Source: JALSRY01 sp964428275
GTDB lineage: Bacteria; Planctomycetota; Phycisphaerae; UBA1845; Fen-1342
Direction: 5' to 3'
Assembly: GCA_964428275.1 (NCBI GenBank)
Contig: CAYRXN010000228.1
Span: forward strand, 1 to 20,805
DNA: 20,805 nucleotides
Shown here: positions 13,729 through 20,805 of the stretch, in pieces
Layout: each line of letters begins with the position of its first letter
Numbering within the stretch: position 1 is the stretch's first letter
Translations under genes and position numbers: made by a program
Notes under the pieces: model-generated
Databases searched by the model: none
Told to the model about the DNA's origin: nothing
What the model saw: only the letters and a program-made list of their open reading frames with translations

Positions 13729-14936
13729 TGCGAGACCCCTTCGGCCATCAGTTCATCGGTGATTTCGCGCCAGTCCTCCCAGCGGTCCGCGACGCCCAGC
13801 GTCTGCAGGTACGCCTGGTCGGGCTCGGCGAGGCACTCCGCGCAGCAGGGCCGCACCGCCGAGGCGAGCGCGTTGGCGACGTGTACGGCGGTCAGCGGCG
13901 TGAACTCCGCGACGGGGCTGGTGCCGGGGTGGTGGTGAAACGCGACCGCTTCGACGATCGGGTCGGGCAACCCCCACAGCCCGAGCAGGTACGCACCGAC
14001 TTCGCCGTGCGACGTATCGAACACCGCGCGTTCCGCGTGTTCGAGCGTGGCCTGCTGTTCCTGGGCCGAACTCAACACGAGGGCGTACTCCGCGGGGAGG
14101 TTGGCCGCCAGCACGAGCTTGCCCGCGTCGTGCACCAGTCCGGCCAGCAGCGCGTGATCGCAGGACTCCCGGGGCAGCTTCTCGGCCGCGGCGATGCGTT
14201 TGGCGAGGGCCCCGACGGCCATGCTGTGGTTCCACAGCATTTCGATACACAGGCCCTTGACGCGGGCGCAGTCGAGTTGGCTGAAGATGTGCACGGAGAG
14301 CACCAGGGCCTTGAGCGTATCGACGCCCAGCAGGCTGGCGGCCTGGGCCGGGTCGGACACGTGACAGCGCAACCCGAAGAACGCCGAGTTGACCAGTTGC
14401 AGCACCTTGGCGGTCATGCCCACGTCGCGGGCGATGATCCGCCCCACCGACTGGATCGAGGCGTCGGGCGACTGGAGCTCCTCCACGATCGCGCTGTAGG
14501 TCTGCGGCAGGCTGGGGATCGTGTTGAGCCGGGAGACCAGCGAGCGGAGCGACTCGGTTCGCAGCAGGTCGCGCAACCGGCACGCGCGCCCGATGACGCG
14601 CTTCAGCACGTCGGCATCGCAGGGCTTGGCCAGGTACTGGTGGGCGGTGTCGATCGAACGCATGATCGACTCGCGTTCGGAATGGCCCGAGAGCACGATG
14701 CGCACGACCTCCGGGTGATCGCGTTTGACGCGCGCCAGCAGCTCGGCCCCGTCCATGCCGGGCATGCGCATGTCCGAGACGATCACATCGAACGCGCCGG
14801 ACGCGAGAATCTCGAGCGCCTGCGGGCCCCCGTCGGCAAACGCCATCTCCCACTCGCGGCGCATCGGGCGGAGCATGCGCCGCAACCCCTGGAGCACGTT
14901 CGGATCGTCATCCACAAACAGGACACTGCGTTTCAT
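13725..14936 (-). CDS. Response regulator with HDOD output domain
   Basis: 403 aa. Receiver at 3-125: D9-D11 (FVDDDP), D55 (VSDMRMPGM), S83 in place of the common Thr (VLSGH) and K104 (LAKPC). The HDOD domain spans about 135-340: IPSLPQTYSAI at its start, IIARDVGMTAKVLQLVNSAFFG, LLGVDTLKALVLS, LLAGLVHDAGKLVLA with H269-D270 retained, and a final HGEVGAYLLGLWGLP / AFHHHP. HDOD proteins usually signal by contact and not by hydrolysis. The C-terminal 60 residues contain CCAEC. The ATG at 14936 is chosen because MKRSVLFVDDDP is the normal receiver start; extension to 15182 would overlap the kinase and reads Ser/Arg-rich. It overlaps the kinase gene by 29 bp and the next regulator by 4 bp. Confidence 0.92.
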   Translation of the reverse strand: MKRSVLFVDDDPNVLQGLRRMLRPMRREWEMAFADGGPQALEILASGAFDVIVSDMRMPGMDGAELLARVKRDHPEVVRIVLSGHSERESIMRSIDTAHQYLAKPCDADVLKRVIGRACRLRDLLRTESLRSLVSRLNTIPSLPQTYSAIVEELQSPDASIQSVGRIIARDVGMTAKVLQLVNSAFFGLRCHVSDPAQAASLLGVDTLKALVLSVHIFSQLDCARVKGLCIEMLWNHSMAVGALAKRIAAAEKLPRESCDHALLAGLVHDAGKLVLAANLPAEYALVLSSAQEQQATLEHAERAVFDTSHGEVGAYLLGLWGLPDPIVEAVAFHHHPGTSPVAEFTPLTAVHVANALASAVRPCCAECLAEPDQAYLQTLGVADRWEDWREITDELMAEGVSQ

Positions 14937-17691
14937 CGCGGGCGACCTTCTTCTGGCTGGTCTCGGCATCCGCCGGCTCGATCGGCAGACGGATGATGAA
15001 CGTGGTTCCCTGGCCCACTTCGCTCTCGACGCGGATGGTTCCGCCGTGCTTTTCGACGACCACCGCGTGGGCCACGGCGAGCCCCTGGCCGGTCCCCTTG
15101 CCGACTTCCTTGGTGGTAAAGAACGGGTCGAAGATCCGCGCCCGGATGTCTTCGGGGATCCCGGTGCCGGTGTCGCTGACACGGACTTCGATCTCGTCTC
15201 CGCAGCGGCGTGTCGTGACGGTGATACGTCCCTTCTCGCCGCTGTCGCCCACCACGTCGGCGATCGCGTGGGCCGCGTTGACGACGATGTTGAGGATCAC
15301 CTCGTTGAAGTCGCTCACCCAGCACGGCACCGGCGGCAACTCGGGGTCGAAGTCGGTCTGCATCTCGGCCACGTATTTCCATTCGTTGCGGGCCACGGTG
15401 ATCGTACTCTCGATCGCCTTGTTCAGATCGACGAGCTGTTTTTCGCGCGTCCCCGGGTGCGAGAACTCCTTCATCGACCGGACGATCTTGGCCACGCGGT
15501 CCACTCCGTCGAGCGACTGTTCGATCGCCGTGGGGATTTCCTCGAGCAGGTAGTCCAGGTCCGCCTCGTCGAGCGTTTCCTGGACCTCGCGAAGCAGGTC
15601 GGGCGGGGGTTGGCCGTCGCGGGCGGCGTCGAGCAGCTGGGCGTAGCGTTTCAGCACGTCGGCCAGATCGCGGAAGGCGTCCTGAAGAAAGCGGATGTTG
15701 TCGCCGACGAACTGCGTCGGCGTGTTGATCTCGTGCGCGATGCCCGCCGCGAGCTGGCCGATCGATTCGAGCTTCTGGGCCTGGCGCAACTGGGTTTCGA
15801 GCCGGCGGCGTTCCGTCACGTCCGCCGCGACGATCAGCAGGCTTTCGCCGCAGTCGTCGATCTGGCCCATCGGGCAGATCGTCACGCCCAGCAGGCCGTC
15901 GTCGCCGTCGGGACGGCGGAAGTGTACGTCCTTGGCGACCTGCGTGACCTCGTGCGAGCCGCGTGCGCGGGCGATGGCGTCTGCGAGCAACGCGAAGTCC
16001 CAGTCGGTCCTGATCGTGTTCAGGGATCGACCGACCGCGTCGGCGGCGGAGATGCCCAGCAGGTCCGCCGCCGTACCGTTCCAGGCTGTGATGCGGTTTT
16101 CGCCATCGACCGCCACGAGGATCGAGGGTATCGCGTCGATGAGTCGGGAGGTCATCTCGTGGGCCTTCTTGAGTTGTTCGCGGACGCGCACCTGTTTGCT
16201 CACGTCGCGTACCAGAGCGATCGCCTGCCGCCCGTGCTCATCTTCGTAGGCGGAAACGGATATTTCGATCGGGAACCGGCCGCCGTCTTTTCGCAAGGCG
16301 GTCAGTTCGAGCGTCCGGCCCAGCGACTTGCCGGCGGCTCCGCCGCGGGCGAAATCGGCCAGGCCCCGGCGTTTGGCGTCGTGGTATTCCGGGGGCACGA
16401 TCAGTTCGATCATGTTGCGACCGAGCGTCTCGCTGGCGCCGTAGCCGAAGATCCGCTCCGCGGCCGGGTTCCAGAAACGAATCGTCCCGTCGGCGTCGGC
16501 CGTGATGATGGCGTCCTGGGCGAGCGTGGTGATGGCCCGGTGGCGGGCGCGTGACTCGCGCAGCTCCTGTTCGATCTGCCGGCGCCGCTCGAGCTCGTGA
16601 ACCAGTCCCGCGCGGCTCTGGCGCAACCTCCGGTTGAGCGACAAGACGTGAACCAGCGCTCCGCACGCCAGGAGGGCGAAGACGCCAAACGTCAGCACCC
16701 ACTGCCAGTAGCGTCGCAGCACCGGCAACAGTCCCGTCGGACGGGGTTCGGCGTAGGGGGCGACGTGCAATTCGCGCAGGCACGCGTGGACGCTCTGGTA
16801 GTTGGCGGGAATCGTCCAGCCCGCGCAGTGCGCCGCCTGCGCCGCGGGGCAGTCCGGCGGCATTGCGAGCAGCGCCAGGGCCACGCGTCGGGCCAGCCTC
16901 GGGCTGGTGCCCCGAACGCGCGCCAGCGGCCATTCGGGATAGAGCCGGGTCGAACAGGCCAACGGAAAGCGCTCGGCCGACTTGTGGACGTGGATGACCC
17001 GGAACAGGTTCCGCTTGATGGCCCCTTCCTGTTCGAGGTGCTCCAGCGTGCCGGTGCGCACCGTCCCCGCGTCGGCCTCTCCATCGCGGACGGCGCAGAC
17101 GACGGCGTCGTGGGTACCGCTGAATTGCAGGGAGTCAAAGTCGCGGCCGGGATGGATTCCGCGCGCCGCGAGCTCGCGCCACGCAACCAGCCAGCCGCCG
17201 AATGAGTCCTCATCCACGGCCGCGAAACGCTTGCCGCGCAGGTCGGCGAGCGTGCGAATGTCGGCCCGGTCGGCGCGGCAGAAGATCACGCCCCCGAACT
17301 TCGTCACGCCCGACGTCTCGTTGCACAACGTCACGAGCCGGCTCACGCGGTGACGCGCTTCCAGTTGTACGTACATCGCCGGGTTGACGAGCACGAAATC
17401 CACGTCGCCGGCGATCACCGCCGCCTCGACCTGCTGGAAGTCGAGCGGGACGATCGCAAATGCGTACTCGGGAATCTGCTCGTCCAGGTAGGCGGCCGTC
17501 GGAGCCCAGCGTTCGAGGCAGCGCGACATCCCGCGTTTGGCGAGCACGCCGATGCGTACCAACCCGGCCGCCGGCGCGTGGGGCGTTCCGGCCAGGAAGG
17601 CCGCCGCGATCAGGCAGGCCCCGGCCAGCCGCCCGGGCCGAAACCGCAGCCGGATGTGTTCCGACGGTTTGAGCGCCGACATCACGATCAT
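14908..17691 (-). CDS. Membrane sensor histidine kinase: PhnD-like periplasmic domain, two PAS, HisKA, HATPase
   Basis: 927 aa from ATG 17691 (GGAG 7 nt upstream, signal peptide at once: LAGACLIAAAFLAGTPHAPA). Domains: a PhnD/SsuA-like binding domain at about 44-310 with IGVLAKRG, DFVLVNPAMYVQLE, DLRGKRFAAVDEDSFGGW, DAGTVRTGTLEHL and STRLYPEWP; a membrane helix at about 330-352; PAS at 383-500 (DGTIRFWNPAAERIFGY); PAS at 513-628 (ENRITAWNGTAADLLG); phosphoacceptor H653 in AAGIAHEINTPTQF; N box at 801-808; G1 at D840 (VSDTGTGIP); F box FDPFFTTK; G2 GTGQGLAVAH. This binding domain also occurs in tetrathionate sensor TtrS, but no reductase or transporter genes are near, so the ligand is unknown. 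It heads the operon; targets are presumably the three receivers. It ends in CPVCG. A start at 18000 reads as non-protein. Confidence 0.93.
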   Translation of the reverse strand: MIVMSALKPSEHIRLRFRPGRLAGACLIAAAFLAGTPHAPAAGLVRIGVLAKRGMSRCLERWAPTAAYLDEQIPEYAFAIVPLDFQQVEAAVIAGDVDFVLVNPAMYVQLEARHRVSRLVTLCNETSGVTKFGGVIFCRADRADIRTLADLRGKRFAAVDEDSFGGWLVAWRELAARGIHPGRDFDSLQFSGTHDAVVCAVRDGEADAGTVRTGTLEHLEQEGAIKRNLFRVIHVHKSAERFPLACSTRLYPEWPLARVRGTSPRLARRVALALLAMPPDCPAAQAAHCAGWTIPANYQSVHACLRELHVAPYAEPRPTGLLPVLRRYWQWVLTFGVFALLACGALVHVLSLNRRLRQSRAGLVHELERRRQIEQELRESRARHRAITTLAQDAIITADADGTIRFWNPAAERIFGYGASETLGRNMIELIVPPEYHDAKRRGLADFARGGAAGKSLGRTLELTALRKDGGRFPIEISVSAYEDEHGRQAIALVRDVSKQVRVREQLKKAHEMTSRLIDAIPSILVAVDGENRITAWNGTAADLLGISAADAVGRSLNTIRTDWDFALLADAIARARGSHEVTQVAKDVHFRRPDGDDGLLGVTICPMGQIDDCGESLLIVAADVTERRRLETQLRQAQKLESIGQLAAGIAHEINTPTQFVGDNIRFLQDAFRDLADVLKRYAQLLDAARDGQPPPDLLREVQETLDEADLDYLLEEIPTAIEQSLDGVDRVAKIVRSMKEFSHPGTREKQLVDLNKAIESTITVARNEWKYVAEMQTDFDPELPPVPCWVSDFNEVILNIVVNAAHAIADVVGDSGEKGRITVTTRRCGDEIEVRVSDTGTGIPEDIRARIFDPFFTTKEVGKGTGQGLAVAHAVVVEKHGGTIRVESEVGQGTTFIIRLPIEPADAETSQKKVARDETQCPVCG

Positions 17692-18097
17692 GCTGCGTCT
17701 CCGGACCGCCCCGTCACCCGACGCCCGCCTGGTGCCGGCGGGCCGTCGCAGACGTCCCCGGCGGCGGGCCGGTCGCCCGCTTGCGCCGGGCGGGACTGTT
17801 CCGGATGGAACATCGACTGCCTTCAGAAACGGGATTAACAAGCCCGGCCCGCGCACGTCGGCCGGCCGGCGCCCCCGATCGCGCCTCTCCGGGGGAGAAC
17901 CGGCCGGGGATCGCCACGCTCCCCATCTCGTGCAGCTATCGGACGCTGCCCGCGTCCCGCACGCCCGCGGAACCCCGCCCCCCCGGCCCCGGTCGTTCAA
18001 ACCCCGGGATTACGAATGCCCGAGCCGCGATTGGCCGATGCAGGGACACAGGTTTCGACCCTGCTCGCTGTGATAACTGACATAAGGAAGGACGCCC
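17692..18097. other. Gene-free divergent region between the sensor kinase and HDOD genes
   Basis: 406 bp with no supported gene. It carries the kinase ribosome site next to 17691 and the HDOD ribosome site GGAAGGA just before 18098. Hairpins seen: CGCCCG/CGGGCG near 17774-17792, and GCAGGG/CCCTGC around 18041-18065. I found no -35/-10 pair as good as those elsewhere in the window; GTGATAAC near 18069 is the most AT-rich -10-like patch. The length suggests regulatory leaders on both sides. It does not match a c-di-GMP riboswitch consensus by eye. Confidence 0.5.
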
Positions 18098-19030
18098 ATG
18101 TCGTTTGCACCGCCGCCAGAGGGTTCGGCCGCCGCGCCGGCAGAATCGGCCAAGGCTCCGGCAGAACAGTTGACGCCCGAGCTCAAGAAGGCGATGTCAC
18201 GCGTGACGGAGATCTCCTCGCTGCCCGAGGTCACCACCCGCATCGTCGAGGTGGTCGAGGATCCCAAATCGACCGCCCAGGACATGCACGACATCGTCAA
18301 GCACGACCCGGCGCTGGCGGCGAAGATCCTGAAGGTCGTCAACTCCTCGTTCTACGGGCTGCCTTCTCAGATCGCCAGCCTCGACCGCGCCATCGTGATG
18401 CTGGGCCTCAGCGCGGTGAAGAACATCGCGCTGGCTGCGTCGCTCTCGCGGCTGTTCCGGCCGGGAGCGATTTCGCAACGCTTCGCCGCCCGCGACCTGT
18501 GGACCCACTGCATCTCGGTCGGCGTCTGCGCCCGGATGGTCGCCAAGGCCGGCTTCGGCCGCAGCGAGGAGGCGTTCGTCGCCGGCCTGGTCCACGACAT
18601 GGGCCTGCTGGTCGAGTTCCAGGTGCTCTCCGACAAGCTGCGTCAGGTCGTCGAGCGCTGCGAGAATGCGCCGCAGGACTTCTGCGCCGCCGAACGCGAG
18701 ATCATCGGGGCGGACCACCAGGCCTTCGGCGGAGCGCTGGCCTCCAAGTGGAAGTTTCCGCCGGGGCTGCGGGCCGCCATCAGCTACCACCACAACCCGG
18801 GCAACCTCAAGCCCGAGCTGCTGCGCATCGTGACGGCGGTTCAGCTCGCCGACACGATCTGCTGCCAGAACGAGCTGGGCTTTTTCCTCTCCGCGCAGAC
18901 CCAGGACATCACCGACGCGATGCTCGATATCGTGGGTGTCAGCGAGGACAAGATCGCGGAGCTGCTCGAAGAGCTTCCCGAGCGCATCGAGGAAACCCAG
19001 CAGATCTTCGGTCACGAGGAAGGATCATAG
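18098..19030 (+). CDS. Stand-alone HDOD domain protein
   Basis: 310 aa. The ATG at 18098 has GGAAGGA about 6 nt upstream. An Ala/Pro-rich lead of about 25 residues is followed by an HDOD domain over most of the protein: ISSLPEVTTRIVEVVEDP, IVKHDPALAAKILKVVNSSFYG, LDRAIVMLGLSAVKNIAL, FVAGLVHDMGLLVEF with the HD pair kept, and AISYHHNPGNLKPE. The last 40 residues form an acidic helix (DKIAELLEELPERIEETQQ). HDOD proteins act in bacterial signalling by protein contact, often downstream of two-component or c-di-GMP systems. It is divergent from the kinase operon and related to the HDOD half of the regulator at 13725-14936, so it probably belongs to the same circuit. Monocistronic, closed by a terminator. 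Confidence 0.92.
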   Translation: MSFAPPPEGSAAAPAESAKAPAEQLTPELKKAMSRVTEISSLPEVTTRIVEVVEDPKSTAQDMHDIVKHDPALAAKILKVVNSSFYGLPSQIASLDRAIVMLGLSAVKNIALAASLSRLFRPGAISQRFAARDLWTHCISVGVCARMVAKAGFGRSEEAFVAGLVHDMGLLVEFQVLSDKLRQVVERCENAPQDFCAAEREIIGADHQAFGGALASKWKFPPGLRAAISYHHNPGNLKPELLRIVTAVQLADTICCQNELGFFLSAQTQDITDAMLDIVGVSEDKIAELLEELPERIEETQQIFGHEEGS

Positions 19031-19067
19031 CCAGAGACGAACGGTCGATACGAATCGTCGGGCACGG

Positions 19068-19099
19068 GCCGGTTGCTCGCAACCGGCTTTCTCCTGTTT
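19068..19099 (+). terminator. Rho-independent terminator after the HDOD gene
   Basis: GCCGGTTG at 19068-19075 pairs with CAACCGGC at 19080-19087 (8-bp perfect stem, CTCG loop), followed by a T-rich tract TTTCTCCTGTTT to 19099. It begins 37 bp after the HDOD stop and is the clearest intrinsic terminator in the window. Confidence 0.8.
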
Positions 19100-19174
19100 G
19101 GGGGGGAGCAACGCGTCGGGACAACGGCGACCGGCCGCCCGCTGGAGCCGCCGGGGGGGCGGACCGGGCGATGG

Positions 19175-19699
19175 TCACGGGCGCGGTGCCGGCTGACTTG
19201 CGCCACAGGCCTGGAGCACCTTGTCCCACCGGCCGTCGCGGCGCGTCAGGTGTTCGACGATCTCGCGCACGGCCCCCTCGCCGCCGGGACGCTTCGACAC
19301 GTAGCGGGCGATTGCCTTCACCTCGGCAACCGCGTTGGCGACCGCGATCGGGTAACCGCTGGCCAGCAGCATGCCCACATCGGGCAGGTCGTCGCCGACG
19401 GCCGCGACGTGTTCGGGGGCCACGTCCAGCCGCTCGAGCAGTGCCTGCAAGTCGGCGGCCTTGTCGCGGCTCCCCTGCACAACGTGCCGGATGCCCAGTT
19501 CGGCAGCGCGGGTTTCGAGCGCGAGTGATTCCTTGGCCGTGATCATCGCCACGGTCCCGCCCAGTTTGGCGAACCAGTGCAGGGCGAACCCGTCGTGCAC
19601 GTGAAACGCGCGCAGCGGCTCGGTACACCCGCCGTACAGCAGCTTCCCGTCCGTCAATACCCCGTCCACGTCCAGCACGAGGGTGTTGATTTCCGCCAT
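19175..19699 (-). CDS. kdsC: KdsC-type HAD phosphatase (Kdo 8-phosphate phosphatase)
   Basis: 174 aa. KdsC hydrolyses 3-deoxy-D-manno-octulosonate 8-phosphate to Kdo, a cytoplasmic step in making the LPS inner core. Seen: HAD motif I LVLDVDGVLTDG with nucleophile D10 and acid/base D12, motif II Thr in MITAKES, the motif III Lys in QGSRDKAADL (K80), and GDDLPDVGM with D103/D104. The cap is absent, as in the tetrameric KdsC type. The usual ISGR-like motif II is ITAKES here. The ATG at 19699 is chosen because MAEINTLVLDVDG is the normal KdsC opening and AAGGTG lies about 10 nt upstream; an extension to 19744 is possible but unsupported. It diverges from the MBL-fold gene. Related HAD enzymes acting on acylneuraminate phosphates look similar, so the substrate is likely, not certain. 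Confidence 0.88.
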   Translation of the reverse strand: MAEINTLVLDVDGVLTDGKLLYGGCTEPLRAFHVHDGFALHWFAKLGGTVAMITAKESLALETRAAELGIRHVVQGSRDKAADLQALLERLDVAPEHVAAVGDDLPDVGMLLASGYPIAVANAVAEVKAIARYVSKRPGGEGAVREIVEHLTRRDGRWDKVLQACGASQPAPRP

Positions 19700-19731
19700 C
19701 GGGCCGCACCTTTCTGCGTGTTTGACACCGG

Positions 19732-19791
19732 CGGCGGTTCCCACACCGCCGGCGATCGGGGTATCATACCCGCGCCGACGACAATTGTTAG
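19732..19791 (-). promoter_or_regulatory. kdsC promoter with leader hairpin; palindromic -10 shared with divergent gene
   Basis: On the minus strand CTAACA (19791-19786, 4/6) and TATGAT (19768-19763, 5/6) are 17 nt apart, predicting a start near 19756. The -10 lies in a perfect palindrome GGGTATCATACCC (19759-19771), so the other strand also reads TATCAT, a possible -10 for the divergent hydrolase. Within the kdsC leader CGGCGGT (19732-19738) pairs with ACCGCCG (19745-19751). ACAATTGT (19781-19788) is a second small palindrome, over the -35. Confidence 0.45.
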
Positions 19792-19813
19792 CAGCCCGTC
19801 AGGAACCGTCCGC

Positions 19814-20680
19814 ATGAACGTTGCCACGGCCCGCACGCTCGACCTCGGAAACATCACCCTTACGCTGCTCGACGGCGGAAACCTGAAACTCGACGGCGGA
19901 GCGATGTTCGGCATCATTCCCCGGCCGTTGTGGGAACGGCGCACGCCCGCCGACGAGCGCCACCGCATCCCGCTGGCGTGCAACTGCCTGCTGGTCGAAT
20001 GGGCTGGCCAGGGCGGGCGGCGCGCCATTGTCGAAACCGGACACGGAAACAAGTACGGGGCCAAGGAACAGAGCATTTTCGCCATCGACCCTGCCCGCTG
20101 GCTGGCATCGGGGCTCGAGCGGGCCGGCGTCGAACCCGACTCGATCACCGACGTGCTCGTGACGCACCTGCATTTCGACCACGCCGGGGGGCTGACCTGC
20201 CTGCGCGACGGCGAGCCCGTACCGACCTTCCCCAACGCGACCGTCCACGTGCAGCGCCGCGAGCACGACGACGCCCGCTGCGGCTTCGGCATCATGACCA
20301 TGACCTATCGCGAGGAGAACTTCCGCCCGCTCGATACCGCGCAGCGGTGGAACCTGATCGAGGGGGAGCCCGAAGTCCTTCCCGGCATCCGCCCGCTGCT
20401 CACCCCCGGCCACACCCGCGGGCATCAGGCCATCGTGATCCGCGGCAGCGAGCGCACCGCCGTCTTCCCCGGCGACGTCATGCCCACCGCCGCCCACGTC
20501 GGTGCGCCGTACAACATGGCCTACGACCTGTTCCCGCTCGACAACCGCGAATCCAAGAACAAGCTGCTGCGACGGGCCGCGAGCGAAGGCTGGCTCATCA
20601 TCCTGGGCCACGAGCTGCAGACCCCCGTCATGACCGTCGAGATCGAGCAGGACTGGTATCGGCTCGTCCCGGCCCCGTAG
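19814..20680 (+). CDS. Metallo-beta-lactamase-fold hydrolase
   Basis: 288 aa. Seen: the zinc motif VTHLHFDHAGG with H118, H120, D122 and H123, then TPGHTRGHQ (H200), FPGDVM (D221) and ILGHE (H266), the full set of a two-metal MBL-fold enzyme. The N-terminal NLKLDGGAMFGIIP and the IPLACNCLLVE / IVETGHGNK blocks resemble the quorum-quenching lactonase (AiiA-like) and related hydrolase branch. No signal peptide, so cytoplasmic. The substrate cannot be assigned: lactones, thioesters and phosphoesters are all used in the fold. The ATG at 19814 is preceded by AGGA about 9 nt upstream and starts the first beta strands; the frame is open further up but overlaps kdsC. It is divergent from kdsC, with which it may share a control region. 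Confidence 0.9.
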   Translation: MNVATARTLDLGNITLTLLDGGNLKLDGGAMFGIIPRPLWERRTPADERHRIPLACNCLLVEWAGQGGRRAIVETGHGNKYGAKEQSIFAIDPARWLASGLERAGVEPDSITDVLVTHLHFDHAGGLTCLRDGEPVPTFPNATVHVQRREHDDARCGFGIMTMTYREENFRPLDTAQRWNLIEGEPEVLPGIRPLLTPGHTRGHQAIVIRGSERTAVFPGDVMPTAAHVGAPYNMAYDLFPLDNRESKNKLLRRAASEGWLIILGHELQTPVMTVEIEQDWYRLVPAP

Positions 20681-20695
20681 ACGCCGCCGCGCGGC

Positions 20696-20805
20696 TCACG
20701 GGCGCTCGGCCGGCGGGTGGCGCTCGGCGTACCAGCGGATCTGCTGCGTCATGCCGATGAGGATGTCAACCTCGTTGACGGTCATTTCGACCCGTCCGAA
20801 CACCC
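20696..20805 (-). CDS. 3' end of a minus-strand gene, 5' part outside the window
   Basis: The minus-strand frame is open from the right edge to a TGA at 20698-20696, giving VFGRVEMTVNEVDILIGM, then TQQIRWYAERHPPAERP. It reads like ordinary protein (hydrophobic VDILIGM helix, QQIRWYAER). An internal ATG at 20785 has no ribosome site, so a longer gene entering from the right is more likely. The 15-bp gap to the MBL stop fits a convergent pair. Family not recognisable from 36 residues. Confidence 0.45.
   Translation of the reverse strand, partial: VFGRVEMTVNEVDILIGMTQQIRWYAERHPPAERP

Noticed and set aside
14725..16554. A 609-codon plus-strand frame opposite the sensor kinase
   Set aside because: A shadow of the kinase's PAS, HisKA and HATPase codons; no motif of its own.
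17692..18000. N-terminal extension of the sensor kinase to a start at 18000
   Set aside because: The extension is Arg/Pro/Gly-rich, would hide the signal peptide, and the ATG at 17691 has a GGAG at good spacing.
18035..18075. Possible c-di-GMP riboswitch before the HDOD gene
   Set aside because: One short stem (GCAGGG/CCCTGC) and a GACACAGG string are present, but the conserved GEMM core and second helix are not seen.

Overview
The window is a GC-rich bacterial chromosome segment (one hand-counted line at 961-1020 is about 73% G+C). It suggests a didermic bacterium of the Planctomycetota or a related PVC lineage. The reasons are an LPS-type set (KdsC phosphatase, heptosyltransferase-like GT9, phosphoglycosyltransferase, MCE lipid-transport protein), an McsA-McsB arginine kinase pair, a Tat-exported Gfo/Idh/MocA oxidoreductase, and receiver proteins with HDOD or HD-GYP-like outputs. 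The phylum is an inference from family content. I see no rRNA, tRNA, CRISPR array or transposase.

Left edge (1-1449): the 3' part of an RloB-type TOPRIM defence protein with clearly lower GC (about 47% over 241-360), then a secreted beta-rich protein of unknown function. 1554-3162: a monotopic phosphoglycosyltransferase, convergent with and overlapping a secreted TPR protein. 3378-5366: a small unknown protein, a doubtful coupled ORF, then mcsA-mcsB (protein arginine phosphorylation). 5482-7959 (minus): an MCE-domain lipid-transport protein followed by a geranylgeranyl-reductase-type FAD enzyme, apparently one transcript. 8271-9731: the Tat-dependent Gfo/Idh/MocA enzyme. 9808-10923 (minus): GT9.

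The most distinctive part is the signalling block at 11160-19030. A four-gene minus-strand operon with overlapping genes encodes a periplasmic PhnD-like sensor histidine kinase with two PAS domains, then three response regulators with related receivers but different outputs: HDOD, a degenerate HD-GYP-like domain, and a short helical tail. A sensorless histidine kinase lies convergent at the far end and is bracketed by a perfect 15-bp direct repeat. A free-standing HDOD protein is divergent at the near end. The probable working model is that the membrane sensor, and perhaps the soluble kinase, phosphorylate the three receivers, whose HD-fold outputs act through protein-protein contacts rather than DNA binding. 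No DNA-binding output domain is visible in the block.

Right edge (19175-20805): kdsC and a metallo-beta-lactamase-fold hydrolase diverge from a shared palindromic promoter region, followed by the 3' end of one more minus-strand gene. Several promoters have -35/-10 hexamers spaced by 17 bp. Two genes, the phosphoglycosyltransferase and GT9, have a -10 so close to the ATG, and no Shine-Dalgarno, that leaderless mRNAs are likely.
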